Source of the DNA: JBIICI01 sp044238935
GTDB lineage: Bacteria > Pseudomonadota > Alphaproteobacteria > Micavibrionales > Micavibrionaceae
NCBI GenBank assembly: GCA_044238935.1
Contig: JBIICI010000006.1
Location: 1-64,000, forward strand
Direction: 5' to 3'
Length of the DNA stretch: 64,000 bases
Shown: in pieces, positions 56,143-63,793 of the stretch
Layout of the letters: each line of letters begins with the position of its first letter
How positions within the stretch are numbered: position 1 is the stretch's first letter
Made by a program: the position numbers and the translations under genes
Notes under the pieces: generated by a model
The model's input: the letters and a program-made list of their open reading frames with translations, nothing else
Told to the model about the DNA's origin: nothing
Database searches by the model: none

Positions 56143-57321
56143 CTAAAACGCATCATCGTTTAGAATGGCATTATATAATTCCATCGTCTGTTCCTCCACT
56201 GCCGCCGCGCTAAATTCCGCCTCAACATAGGCGCGGCTTTCGATACCCATTTCCGCCAAATGATCAAAATGATCGTAAAATTGGGCAATCATTTGCGCAA
56301 AGGCCGCTGCATCACCTGCATCAATCAACGCGCCGTTGACGCCATGTTTGACGATTTCACGGCATCCCGCCACGTCACTGGCGATAATGGGGCGGCCTGT
56401 GGCGGCGGCCTCCAGCAATGATTTCGGCACGCCTTCCCCTCCTAAGGAGGGCTGAATCGCCACATGCACCTTTGGCCAAATGCTTGCCATATCGACATGA
56501 CCCAACCATTCCACATTCGGGGCAGTCGCCCAATCTTGGAGATCATTGGTGCTAAGGGATTCAGGGTTGCCCTCATCAGGTTCACCACACAGCAATAAGG
56601 TAATATAGGGGTGGCTGTTTTGCAGGATTTTAAAGCTTTGTTTTAACGTATCCAGCCCCTTAATTTTAATCATACGCCCTGCAAAGGCAACGTAAAATTT
56701 TGGCTGTCCGTCAATCATGCGGACATAGGCATATTTGTCAATATCCACCCCTGATCCCTTAATCAACGCCGTGCGCGCACTCACGCCAATCTGATAGGCC
56801 GCCAGTGTACGCAAATCATCAGGATTTTGAAATAAGAGCCATGAATTTGAGCGATTAAGCAGCAATCGAAACACAGGCACCAAAGTCGCGCGGATCACGG
56901 CTGCCATGCCGCGTTTATGCGTAAACACATACCCCAACCCTGCAAACGCATTCAGGACATGCGGCACACGCGCGAAAAAAGCAGCAATTGAGCCATATAA
57001 AATCGGCTTCATCGCGATATGATGCACCAAATCAGGGCGCTTTTCACGGTAAAGAGATGTTAAGTCACGAATAGAGTGTAGCGCTTTCAACGGATTCAAG
57101 CTGCGACGATCAAAGGAAAAATCATGCACGATTACCCCTGCGCTCTCAATCGCATCACGATGATTTTGAACATGGGTCACCACATGCACCTGAAACCCCG
57201 CCCGCTGCGCCGCACGCACCATCGGCAGGCGGTGCGAATAAAAATACCAATCCTGCGTCACCACAAAAAACAAACTTTTCTTTGGCGCACTGGGAAGAGG
57301 GGTGGTCAGGAGGTCATCCAT
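56143..57321 (-). CDS. GT4-family glycosyltransferase
   Basis: This GT-B fold glycosyltransferase of about 392 residues has an N-terminal SLFFVVTQDWYFYSHRLPMV and HHIAMKPILYGSIAAFFA, typical of the FucNAc/WbpH-like lipopolysaccharide transferases. The C-terminal donor site is AIQPSLGGEGVPKSLLEAAA with conserved Glu, followed by GRPIIASDVAGCREIV. I use ATG 57321; the longer reading starts with TTG. It is likely an O-antigen or exopolysaccharide enzyme, consistent with the WecA-like gene 2 kb away, and is transcribed toward the MotB-like operon. Confidence 0.9.
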   Translation of the reverse strand: MDDLLTTPLPSAPKKSLFFVVTQDWYFYSHRLPMVRAAQRAGFQVHVVTHVQNHRDAIESAGVIVHDFSFDRRSLNPLKALHSIRDLTSLYREKRPDLVHHIAMKPILYGSIAAFFARVPHVLNAFAGLGYVFTHKRGMAAVIRATLVPVFRLLLNRSNSWLLFQNPDDLRTLAAYQIGVSARTALIKGSGVDIDKYAYVRMIDGQPKFYVAFAGRMIKIKGLDTLKQSFKILQNSHPYITLLLCGEPDEGNPESLSTNDLQDWATAPNVEWLGHVDMASIWPKVHVAIQPSLGGEGVPKSLLEAAATGRPIIASDVAGCREIVKHGVNGALIDAGDAAAFAQMIAQFYDHFDHLAEMGIESRAYVEAEFSAAAVEEQTMELYNAILNDDAF

Positions 57322-57409
57322 AATCAAAGCCCATTGGATTTAGGGTGGATATTATTTATATCCTATCCTAAACTGCTATTGCATGGCAATCAAGGGGTTT
57401 AATCAATTC

Positions 57410-57697
57410 TCAAGGTGCCGGATCTGGCAGTTTAGAGAGTTCTTGGATCAAAGCGTCCGCATATTCAACCGCGCTCGGAATCAGTGAATCGATGTGATCT
57501 GGGAGAGGGGCGGGTTTTTCAGCATTTGGATTATTCTTCAATTCGAAGCAATGATTGAAATCACGCTCTTTCTTTTTGTCTTTTAAGTATTGTGGTTCTG
57601 GTGTTCCTGCTATTAGAGCTTGAAATACTTGAATAGCAAAATGTTCACGTAAAGTCATTTCTGATACTAATTTATTTCCCAAGTTATTATTTTCCAT
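57410..57697 (-). CDS. Small hypothetical protein
   Basis: The 95-residue protein has no recognised family. It is soluble, charged and Pro-rich, with KKERDFNHCFELKNNPNAEK in its centre and no membrane span. AAGGGAT six bases before the ATG supports translation. It lies between the glycosyltransferase gene and the csaA remnant, in an AT-rich stretch. Confidence 0.55.
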   Translation of the reverse strand: MENNNLGNKLVSEMTLREHFAIQVFQALIAGTPEPQYLKDKKKERDFNHCFELKNNPNAEKPAPLPDHIDSLIPSAVEYADALIQELSKLPDPAP

Positions 57698-57814
57698 TTT
57701 TTATCCCTTTTTGAATTTTTTATGAAAACTTATCATTGGGGTGATAAAAAGTCAATTTATTTTATGGGGTTATTGAGATCATACGGTTTCGGGGGCTTTG
57801 CATGGAATGCACTT

Positions 57815-57973
57815 CTAAAACACAGCTGCGCCGTTTTGAACGGGTTTTGAGGGGGTGAGTAATATTGTTGGGCTTGAATCCTGCACAACGCCCAGAACTA
57901 AGACTTCGGATGTAATATCCGCCACTTTTTTCGGTGGAAAGTTTACAACAGCCAACACTTGCTTGTGATGGGT
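57815..57973 (-). pseudogene. csaA: Remnant of a CsaA-type tRNA-binding/chaperone gene
   Basis: The minus strand here encodes about 53 residues that read as the C-terminal half of CsaA/YgjH-type proteins: KQVLAVVNFPPKKVADITSE, VLVLGVVQDSSPTILL, PSKPVQNGAAVF and a stop at 57815-57817. This corresponds to the end of the OB-fold tRNA-binding domain, normally about 110 residues. Just upstream in frame is a TAA stop (57974-57976) and no N-terminal half follows, so the gene is truncated. The preserved reading frame suggests a recent loss. The rest of the gap 57698-58087 holds only promoter-like sequence. Confidence 0.75.
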
Positions 57974-58013
57974 TTATAGCGTGTTATGGACAAAAAATCA
58001 AAACGGATTTTTG

Positions 58014-58042
58014 TTGACATAAAAAAATCGTTTCTTTATGGT
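58014..58042 (+). promoter_or_regulatory. Sigma-70-type promoter
   Basis: A perfect -35 box TTGACA (58014-58019) is followed after 17 bases by TATGGT (58037-58042), a 4/6 -10 match. It lies about 45 bases before the start codon of the EreA/ChaN-like gene. Confidence 0.6.
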
Positions 58043-58087
58043 CTTCGCAAACACTTTGTAAAAAATGAATAAACAGGACTCTATTGA

Positions 58088-59233
58088 ATGGATACCAACA
58101 CCGAATTGCTCCCTATTCCTATGCCCTCCTTGGATCTGCGTCCCGCTGTTGATGGGATTATGGATCGTTTCAATGCGGCTGCTGCCAATCTCAAAGAAGG
58201 TCAGAAACTGGTGATCTTGATGGGTGAGTGTCACGATATGCCCACACATATTTTCTTGCAGCAGCTTTTGATGAAAAATTTGCTTGAACAAAGCAAAACG
58301 AAGTTCGCTTTTGGATATGAGTTTCCGCATAATAGGATGGCTAGGATTTTGCGCAAAAATTTGAAGATGAATATACCAAAAGAGTTTGATTCAAAATTAC
58401 AATCGCATGATCCGGATGGAAAAATGCTACTGCAATTGTTTAAGAAATATTTAGAAAACGATAATGCGCCCCATTCCAATAAGAATCTTTTCTCTTTTTT
58501 GTTAGCACAAAAGATATCGACGCGTTTTAATGATACCGCTAGACTCTATACCTCAGAGGGGGTGTATATAGACAGAAATGATCCACAGACAAAAAAGATC
58601 CTCGGAAATCATCTTTATTTTAACCAACAAAGAATTGACTTCCAATCGTCCAAAGGCGTGGCCTTGCGCAATCAGATGATGGTTCAAAATGCCCTGCAGC
58701 ATATGCAGGATGCACGCGTGAATGTCTATATTCAGCAATGTGGTTCATCCCATCTTTTGGGCATAAAAAAGCAGGATTTTCCTTATTCTCCTTTTGAGGA
58801 GAGCCTATCCGCCTTATTTGCACAAGCGGGTGCAGTCGTGCTGTCTGTTTTCCCAACAGTACCAAGCCAACCCATTCTACTCCCTAGCAAACTGAGAGAT
58901 GGAGAGCCTATTAGCTTTCTTTGCCATGATTACAACAAAGATCATATTCCTGATGCCGCCCAAGAGATGCTGAAAAACACCCAGATTGTTGAGGGGCTAT
59001 CGCCTGTCGACTTTCCCTCAACATTAAAAGAATATCTCTCTCAGGATGATTTCTCAGAGGAAGAGTTCGACAAGCTCAGATATTTAATTGACGAAAATCT
59101 TTATATTCAGGCGATCAAAGATGCCTGTGGCGGGGAGCTTGAGATTTTTGATCCGTCATCACAAGGGATGCAGGATATCGACAGTTTTATTGAGAACAAG
59201 GTCAAACCCATGCTCCCCAAAAAAAATCCCTGA
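58088..59233 (+). CDS. EreA/ChaN-like fold protein of unknown function
   Basis: The 381-residue protein has LVILMGECHDMPTHIFLQQL near residues 44-63. The G-E-x-H-D motif is of the erythromycin-esterase/ChaN/TIKI superfamily, and a second conserved part QQCGSSHLLGI lies at about 218-228. In that fold these residues form a metal-dependent or substrate-binding site. There is no signal peptide. The C-terminal third is acidic and helical (DDFSEEEFDKLRYLI). Function cannot be named. It has a near-consensus promoter and is flanked by glycan genes and the csaA remnant. Confidence 0.65.
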   Translation: MDTNTELLPIPMPSLDLRPAVDGIMDRFNAAAANLKEGQKLVILMGECHDMPTHIFLQQLLMKNLLEQSKTKFAFGYEFPHNRMARILRKNLKMNIPKEFDSKLQSHDPDGKMLLQLFKKYLENDNAPHSNKNLFSFLLAQKISTRFNDTARLYTSEGVYIDRNDPQTKKILGNHLYFNQQRIDFQSSKGVALRNQMMVQNALQHMQDARVNVYIQQCGSSHLLGIKKQDFPYSPFEESLSALFAQAGAVVLSVFPTVPSQPILLPSKLRDGEPISFLCHDYNKDHIPDAAQEMLKNTQIVEGLSPVDFPSTLKEYLSQDDFSEEEFDKLRYLIDENLYIQAIKDACGGELEIFDPSSQGMQDIDSFIENKVKPMLPKKNP

Positions 59234-59270
59234 CCTTAATATTAATAATTGGGTAGGTGCGCTTGCACGA

Positions 59271-60371
59271 TCAATATTTGTGTTTTTCTATAAAATTGGT
59301 CAGCCTATAGGGCTTCAGGGCAACAAAAACATGCCCTACAAAAACAACAAGCCATAGCCCCATAAAGAGCCAATTCATAACGGAGAGATAAATCGCAATG
59401 CCCCCTGTCATAATATAGAGCGCACATAGGGCGATCAAGTTGTAAACCGTGCGCGGTACAGACCAACCGGCATCGACCAATAATAAATGCAAATGCCCCC
59501 GATCAGGGTAGAAGGGGTGATGCCCCTGTGTGATGCGGCGGATAAATTGCCCCATCGCATCCATGACAGGCAACGCCAAAATCCATGCCACCCATAGCGG
59601 CGGTAAAATCACTTGCCCCTTAAATGTCTGTTGTGAAAGGAAAATGCAATAGGTGGCGATCACAAAGCCTAAACTCAGTGATCCGCCATCCCCTAAAAAA
59701 ATGGCTGCCCTTTTTCGCCAAAAATGGCGGGCATTAAACCATAAAAATCCCAAAACACACCCCAGCATCACCACGGGCAATGCCGCAAAATGCATGCCGC
59801 CTTGTGTGTATGCGACCACTGATAAGACAAACAGCATTAATGCCACAATGCCGCCCGCCAATCCATCCAGCCCATCCATAAGGTTCAGGGCATTGACAAA
59901 GAGCATGATACATAGGATGGAAAATGGAATCGCCACCCAATCGGATAAGATAATATCGCCAAAGCCAAATAAATCACCCAGATGATAAATCCGCACATGC
60001 CCCCATACCACCACCAAGAACGCGGCTAAAAACTGCATGAAAAAACGTATATAGGGTGAAATATGTTTGCGATCATCCATGACCCCAACACCCAATAATA
60101 AAACATACCCCACCAGCAAGAACTGGGGCGCTATAAAGGGGAAGTGATCTTGTAATAAAAATTCCAGCAGTAAAAATAAAGGCACCGCCAAAAGCCCAAT
60201 TCCTAAACCCCCCACAGGTGGTACAGGCAAATCATGGGATTTTCGTGCCTCGGGCTGGTCAACAAAATGCGCTTTAATCGCCCATTCTATCAAAAAGGGC
60301 AGCACACTGAGGCTCAATAAAAACGCCCCGATTCCTAATATTATAAACCATACAAAAAGCGGTATCATCAT
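59271..60371 (-). CDS. WecA/MraY-type polyprenyl-phosphate sugar-1-phosphate transferase
   Basis: This integral membrane enzyme transfers a sugar-1-phosphate from a UDP-sugar to undecaprenyl phosphate, starting O-antigen or enterobacterial-type glycan synthesis. The 366 residues form about 10-11 helices. Catalytic motifs are VMDDRKHISPYIRFFMQF (two Asp), NALNLMDGLDGLAGG and FLGDGGSLSLGF, with the basic loop ITQGHHPFYPDRGHLHLLL. It belongs to the WecA/RgpG side, not to MraY itself, since no murein genes are nearby. It works with the glycosyltransferase gene at 56143. Confidence 0.9.
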   Translation of the reverse strand: MMIPLFVWFIILGIGAFLLSLSVLPFLIEWAIKAHFVDQPEARKSHDLPVPPVGGLGIGLLAVPLFLLLEFLLQDHFPFIAPQFLLVGYVLLLGVGVMDDRKHISPYIRFFMQFLAAFLVVVWGHVRIYHLGDLFGFGDIILSDWVAIPFSILCIMLFVNALNLMDGLDGLAGGIVALMLFVLSVVAYTQGGMHFAALPVVMLGCVLGFLWFNARHFWRKRAAIFLGDGGSLSLGFVIATYCIFLSQQTFKGQVILPPLWVAWILALPVMDAMGQFIRRITQGHHPFYPDRGHLHLLLVDAGWSVPRTVYNLIALCALYIMTGGIAIYLSVMNWLFMGLWLVVFVGHVFVALKPYRLTNFIEKHKY

Positions 60372-60419
60372 AGGGGCGCATTATAATCGTCTTGTGATTT
60401 TAGGCAAGGAGGAATTTAT

Positions 60420-60539
60420 TTGACATCCCCCCAAAAAACCTCTAAAAGCACTCTTATATTTTTGTATCCCCCTGTTCGCACCCTTATGATGGTTGCAACA
60501 GCCCACAGTCGGCGAATTTACGCTCACTGTGGTTTTTTT
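60420..60539 (+). promoter_or_regulatory. ffh leader with promoter-like -35 box and terminator hairpin
   Basis: A TTGACA box (60420-60425) lies about 60-80 bases upstream of a strong terminator-shaped hairpin. CCACAGT (60503-60509) pairs with ACTGTGG (60526-60532), with GCG/CGC nested inside (60512-60514 and 60521-60523) and seven Ts after it (60533-60539). No plus-strand gene ends here and ffh begins 28 bases later. It therefore looks like either an attenuator in the ffh leader or the end of a short RNA. It does not contain the signal-recognition-particle RNA core. Confidence 0.55.
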
Positions 60540-60567
60540 GCATGAAGAGGGTTAAAAAAGGAATGCT

Positions 60568-62145
60568 ATGTTTGAGTCGTTAAATGATAAATTAGGATCA
60601 ATCTTTGATGCGTTGCGCGGGCAAGGCAAGCTGAATGAAGATCATGTCAATGATGCGATGCGCGAAATCCGCGTGGCGTTGTTGGAGGCTGATGTTGCCC
60701 TGCCTGTGGTCAAAGCCTTTATTGAAACGATCAAAGAGCGCGCGATTGGTCAAGCCGTCATTAAATCCGTCAGCCCCGCGCAACAAGTGGTTAAAATTGT
60801 CAATGATGGCTTGATTGAGCTTTTGGGGTCAACCCAAGCCGAGCTTAATTTCGGCAAATCGCCCTCTGTATTTTTAATGGCAGGATTACAGGGATCTGGG
60901 AAAACCACCAGTGCCGCGAAATTGGCGCATTTTTTAAAGACCAAACAGCGCAAGAAAATCTTGCTTGCCTCCCTTGATATTTATCGCCCTGCGGCGCAGG
61001 AACAATTGGCGATTTTGGGGCAGCAAATTAATGTGGATACGCTGGATATTGTGGCCGGTGAAAAACCGCTGGATATTACCAAGCGCGCGCTGGAAAAAGG
61101 GCGCATGGGCTTTTATGATGTGGTAATTCTGGATAGTGCAGGGCGTTTAAGCATTGATGATGCCTTAATGCAAGAATTATCATCCGTGCGCGATTTAGCA
61201 AAACCGATTGAAACATTATTGGTTGCTGATGCGATGACAGGCCAAGATGCTGTCAATACCGCCGCGATTTTTAATGAGCGCATTGGGGTGACAGGTATTA
61301 TCTTGACCCGTATTGATGGCGATGCGCGGGGCGGTGCGGCCGTGGCGATGCGTGCAGTCACAGGGTGCCCGATTAAATTTTTAGGCGTGGGCGAAAAATG
61401 GGATGCGCTGGAAATTTTTCACCCTGATCGTATTGTGGGACGGATTTTGGGCATGGGGGATGTTGTGTCCCTTGTGGAAAAGGCCACAGAAACCATTGAC
61501 AAAGCGCAAGCTGAAAAAATGGCGAAGAAGTTGCAAAAGGGTAAGTTTGATTTCGAAGATTTACTGGCGCAAATGCAGCAAATGCAAAATATGGGCGGTA
61601 TGGGCGCGATCATGAAGATGTTACCGGGCTTAGGCAAAGTCGCCAAGCAGATGGAAGGCGCAATTGATGAAAATGTCTTTAAACGTCAACAAGCGCTGAT
61701 CCTATCCATGACGCCAAAGGAACGCCGTAATCCTGATTTATTAAACGCATCACGCCGTCGCCGTATTGCGATGGGCGCGGGGTTAAATGTGCATGAACTC
61801 AATAAATTGGTCAAGCAACAGCAGCAAATGGAAACCATGATGAAGCGCATCAAAAAGATGGGCATGGGCGGCATGATGAACATGGCAAAGGGCTTGATGG
61901 GTGAAAAAGATATTGCGTTGATGGAAGCCGACATGGCTGGCCACGCGCCGTTGGAATTTGGTGCAGGCGGAAAAGGGGTTGACCTGAATCCTGATGTACT
62001 CAAAGAAATGTCTCAAAAAATGCAATTGGGCGGATTATCAGGTGGATTGCCGCCTGCGCTCCAGAATTTGGGACGAAGTGGATTGCCAAACAGTTTATTG
62101 AATAATAATAGTTTTGGCAGTTTTAACACAAAGAAAAAGAAATAA
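60568..62145 (+). CDS. ffh: Signal recognition particle GTPase Ffh
   Basis: Ffh binds SRP RNA and signal sequences and, with FtsY, targets membrane proteins to SecYEG. The N domain (about 1-90) is followed by the GTPase G domain: P-loop GLQGSGKTT (106-114), DIYRPAAQEQL, VILDSAGRL and TRIDGDARGGAA. The Met-rich M domain lies at about 325-470. A long Gly/Asn-rich tail after 470 (525 residues in total) is longer than the E. coli protein (453). It heads the ffh-rpsP-rimM group. Confidence 0.97.
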   Translation: MFESLNDKLGSIFDALRGQGKLNEDHVNDAMREIRVALLEADVALPVVKAFIETIKERAIGQAVIKSVSPAQQVVKIVNDGLIELLGSTQAELNFGKSPSVFLMAGLQGSGKTTSAAKLAHFLKTKQRKKILLASLDIYRPAAQEQLAILGQQINVDTLDIVAGEKPLDITKRALEKGRMGFYDVVILDSAGRLSIDDALMQELSSVRDLAKPIETLLVADAMTGQDAVNTAAIFNERIGVTGIILTRIDGDARGGAAVAMRAVTGCPIKFLGVGEKWDALEIFHPDRIVGRILGMGDVVSLVEKATETIDKAQAEKMAKKLQKGKFDFEDLLAQMQQMQNMGGMGAIMKMLPGLGKVAKQMEGAIDENVFKRQQALILSMTPKERRNPDLLNASRRRRIAMGAGLNVHELNKLVKQQQQMETMMKRIKKMGMGGMMNMAKGLMGEKDIALMEADMAGHAPLEFGAGGKGVDLNPDVLKEMSQKMQLGGLSGGLPPALQNLGRSGLPNSLLNNNSFGSFNTKKKK

Positions 62146-62181
62146 GTTTTTGATTTTAAACATAAAAAAGGAGTTTATCAA

Positions 62182-62640
62182 ATGTCATTAAAAATCAGAT
62201 TAGCCCGTGGTGGCCGTAAAGCCCGCCCATTTTACAGCATCGTTGTTGCCGACAGCCGCGCCCCGCGTGATGGTCGTTTCATTGAAAAAGTGGGCACATA
62301 CAACCCTATGCTTGCCAAAACTGAGGCAAACCGCGTTGTGTTAAAAGATGAGCGCATCCAGCATTGGATTAACAATGGCGCGCAACCTACTGAACGCGTT
62401 GCGATTTTATTGGGCAGAGCAGGCTTGGCAGAAATGCCAGCACAGCGCGTGCGCCCTTTGAAATCCAAACCCAAAGCCCAAGCTGTTGAGCGTTTGAAAG
62501 AAAAAGAAAGCAAAGCCGCCGCTGCTGTTGAAGCTGCCGAAAAAGCCGCCAGAGAAGCCGAAGAAGCCAAAAACGCCCCAGCCCCTGTTGTTGAGGAAGT
62601 TGCAGAAGAAGCAGCTGCCGAAGAGCCTGCGGCGGAGTAG
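62182..62640 (+). CDS. rpsP: 30S ribosomal protein S16 with long acidic tail
   Basis: S16 is a small-subunit protein. Residues 1-80 are canonical: MSLKIRLARGGRKARPFYSI, VADSRAPRDGRFIEKVGTYN and ERVAILLGRAGL. From about 85 to 152 there is a tail of charged and Ala-rich sequence (EAAEKAAREAEEAKNAPAPV, then Glu/Ala repeats). Alphaproteobacterial S16 proteins often have such extensions; its role is unclear. AAGGAG precedes the start. It follows ffh by 36 bases. Confidence 0.96.
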   Translation: MSLKIRLARGGRKARPFYSIVVADSRAPRDGRFIEKVGTYNPMLAKTEANRVVLKDERIQHWINNGAQPTERVAILLGRAGLAEMPAQRVRPLKSKPKAQAVERLKEKESKAAAAVEAAEKAAREAEEAKNAPAPVVEEVAEEAAAEEPAAE

Positions 62641-62668
62641 TTTTTATTTTCTTCTGTTACCCTTAAAG

Positions 62669-62695
62669 CGTCATGCCGTGCTTGACACGGCATCT
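62669..62695. repeat. Palindromic intergenic repeat, second copy
   Basis: This 27-base palindrome differs from the copy at 15763-15789 by a paired change. The stem here is GCCGTG/CACGGC, whereas the other is CCCGTG/CACGGG. The flanks CGTCAT and ATCT and the loop CTTGA are shared. The compensatory C-G to G-C swap shows that the pairing is kept. It lies 28 bases after the rpsP stop and could act as a transcript end. Confidence 0.8.
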
Positions 62696-62749
62696 CGTTG
62701 CATTAGAAAATTTTGGCTGCTCTTTCTTGCTGAATTTTTATCCAAACAT

Positions 62750-62910
62750 TTTATTTTTGAACACTAAGAACACTAAGTTTAAAATAAGGTGCACTAAGGA
62801 ATCTTTGGTGCATCAATGAGGGATAGAAAAATGGAAAAAATTGACGCTTGCATCTTTTTTCTTAGTGCACCTTAGTGGTTCTTAGTGCTCTATAGTGTTC
62901 AAAAAATAAA
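62750..62910. repeat. Inverted array of ten-base CTTAGTG units
   Basis: The right half is four tandem ten-base units, CTTAGTGCAC, CTTAGTGGTT, CTTAGTGCTC and TATAGTGTTC (62861-62900). The left half (62759-62798) carries their reverse complement, CACTAAG at 62762, 62771 and 62792 plus a degenerate unit. The outer ends TTTTTGAACACTA and TAGTGTTCAAAAA also pair. The 62-base centre holds no gene. Similar ten-base arrays with CTTCGTG are, from memory, scattered in many environmental bacterial genomes. With the palindrome at 62669 it fills the 344-base gap after rpsP. Confidence 0.7.
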
Positions 62911-62984
62911 AAAGTATAAGGCAGATTTACACGAGACACCCATAAAAAACGGAAAGCCTATATATCCAAACAAAGAGGCGCATC

Positions 62985-63284
62985 ATGCAAAAATTCAGTG
63001 AACATTATCCAGACCATATTGTATCCGATCTTAATAATCTTTGGAATGACTTTGATCCGATAGGCGTCATGGGCGATGTTGATTCCCCCACGGATGAGTA
63101 TGAATCTTATGTTCTGCCTCTTTTGGGGTTGTTAATACATAATGCTATAATAAGTGATTTGCATGATTATGTTGTTAAGGCTCTTGATAATATGGGGCTT
63201 ACTTTAAATGATGACGTTATTGAAGAATTTGTCCAGAAAGTCCAATCTTGGTTTGAAATCAATCGTTCCAATCTAGAAACCTAA
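62985..63284 (+). CDS. Small hypothetical protein between rpsP and rimM
   Basis: The 99-residue acidic protein is not recognised. It is soluble and probably helical, with conserved-looking NNLWNDFDPIGVMGDVDSP and a C-terminal VIEEFVQKVQSWFEIN. AGAGG lies before the ATG. It ends three bases before rimM, so it is probably translated from the same message. Its insertion into the otherwise conserved rpsP-rimM order is unusual. Confidence 0.6.
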   Translation: MQKFSEHYPDHIVSDLNNLWNDFDPIGVMGDVDSPTDEYESYVLPLLGLLIHNAIISDLHDYVVKALDNMGLTLNDDVIEEFVQKVQSWFEINRSNLET

Positions 63285-63287
63285 CCT

Positions 63288-63791
63288 ATGCCCCGCATTC
63301 AAATCGGATATATCGCCACCGCACACGGTGTGCAAGGATTGGTCAAGATTAAATCTTTGGCCGAAGATCCTGCGTGCTTTTCAAAATATGGTGATGTGTT
63401 TACCGATGAAAAGGGCGGCAATATCCTAAAAATCACCATCAAACAACAAACCCCCAAACATTTGATTGCCCGTATTGAGGGGATCAATGATTGCAACGCT
63501 GCCGAAGCATTACGCGGTACAGGATTATGGTTAGACCGCGACAGTTTGCCTGATGCCGATGATGATGAAATTTACTATGATGATTTAATCGGCATGCAGG
63601 TGATTGACCAAGACAATGCCCCTGTGGGTAGTGTGATTGATGTTGTCAATTATGGCGCAAGCGATCTGCTGGATGTCAAGCCGATTGAGGGCGGAGACAG
63701 TTTCTATCTGCCCTATAGCGATGATTGCGTTTTATCCGTTTCTCCTGATACGCGTATCATTCAAATTGACCGCGATTTTATTGTGCGGTAA
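63288..63791 (+). CDS. rimM: Ribosome maturation factor RimM
   Basis: RimM assists maturation of the 30S head domain and contacts S19. The 167-residue protein has an N-terminal RimM beta-barrel (IGYIATAHGVQGLVKIKSLA, GLWLDRDSLP) and a PRC-barrel C-terminus (YYDDLIGMQVIDQDNAPVGS, DSFYLPYSDDCVL). It lies four bases after the small orphan gene. The usual next genes trmD and rplS are not here: a HAD gene on the opposite strand follows. Confidence 0.94.
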   Translation: MPRIQIGYIATAHGVQGLVKIKSLAEDPACFSKYGDVFTDEKGGNILKITIKQQTPKHLIARIEGINDCNAAEALRGTGLWLDRDSLPDADDDEIYYDDLIGMQVIDQDNAPVGSVIDVVNYGASDLLDVKPIEGGDSFYLPYSDDCVLSVSPDTRIIQIDRDFIVR

Positions 63792-63793
63792 AA

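Noticed and set aside
60440..60540. Possible signal-recognition-particle RNA next to ffh
   Set aside because: The conserved GGAAG-type tetraloop region and asymmetric loop are missing; only a simple terminator hairpin is seen.
62861..62900. CRISPR-like array
   Set aside because: The units are only ten bases, without spacers of constant length, and they are mirrored by an inverted half. There are no cas genes.
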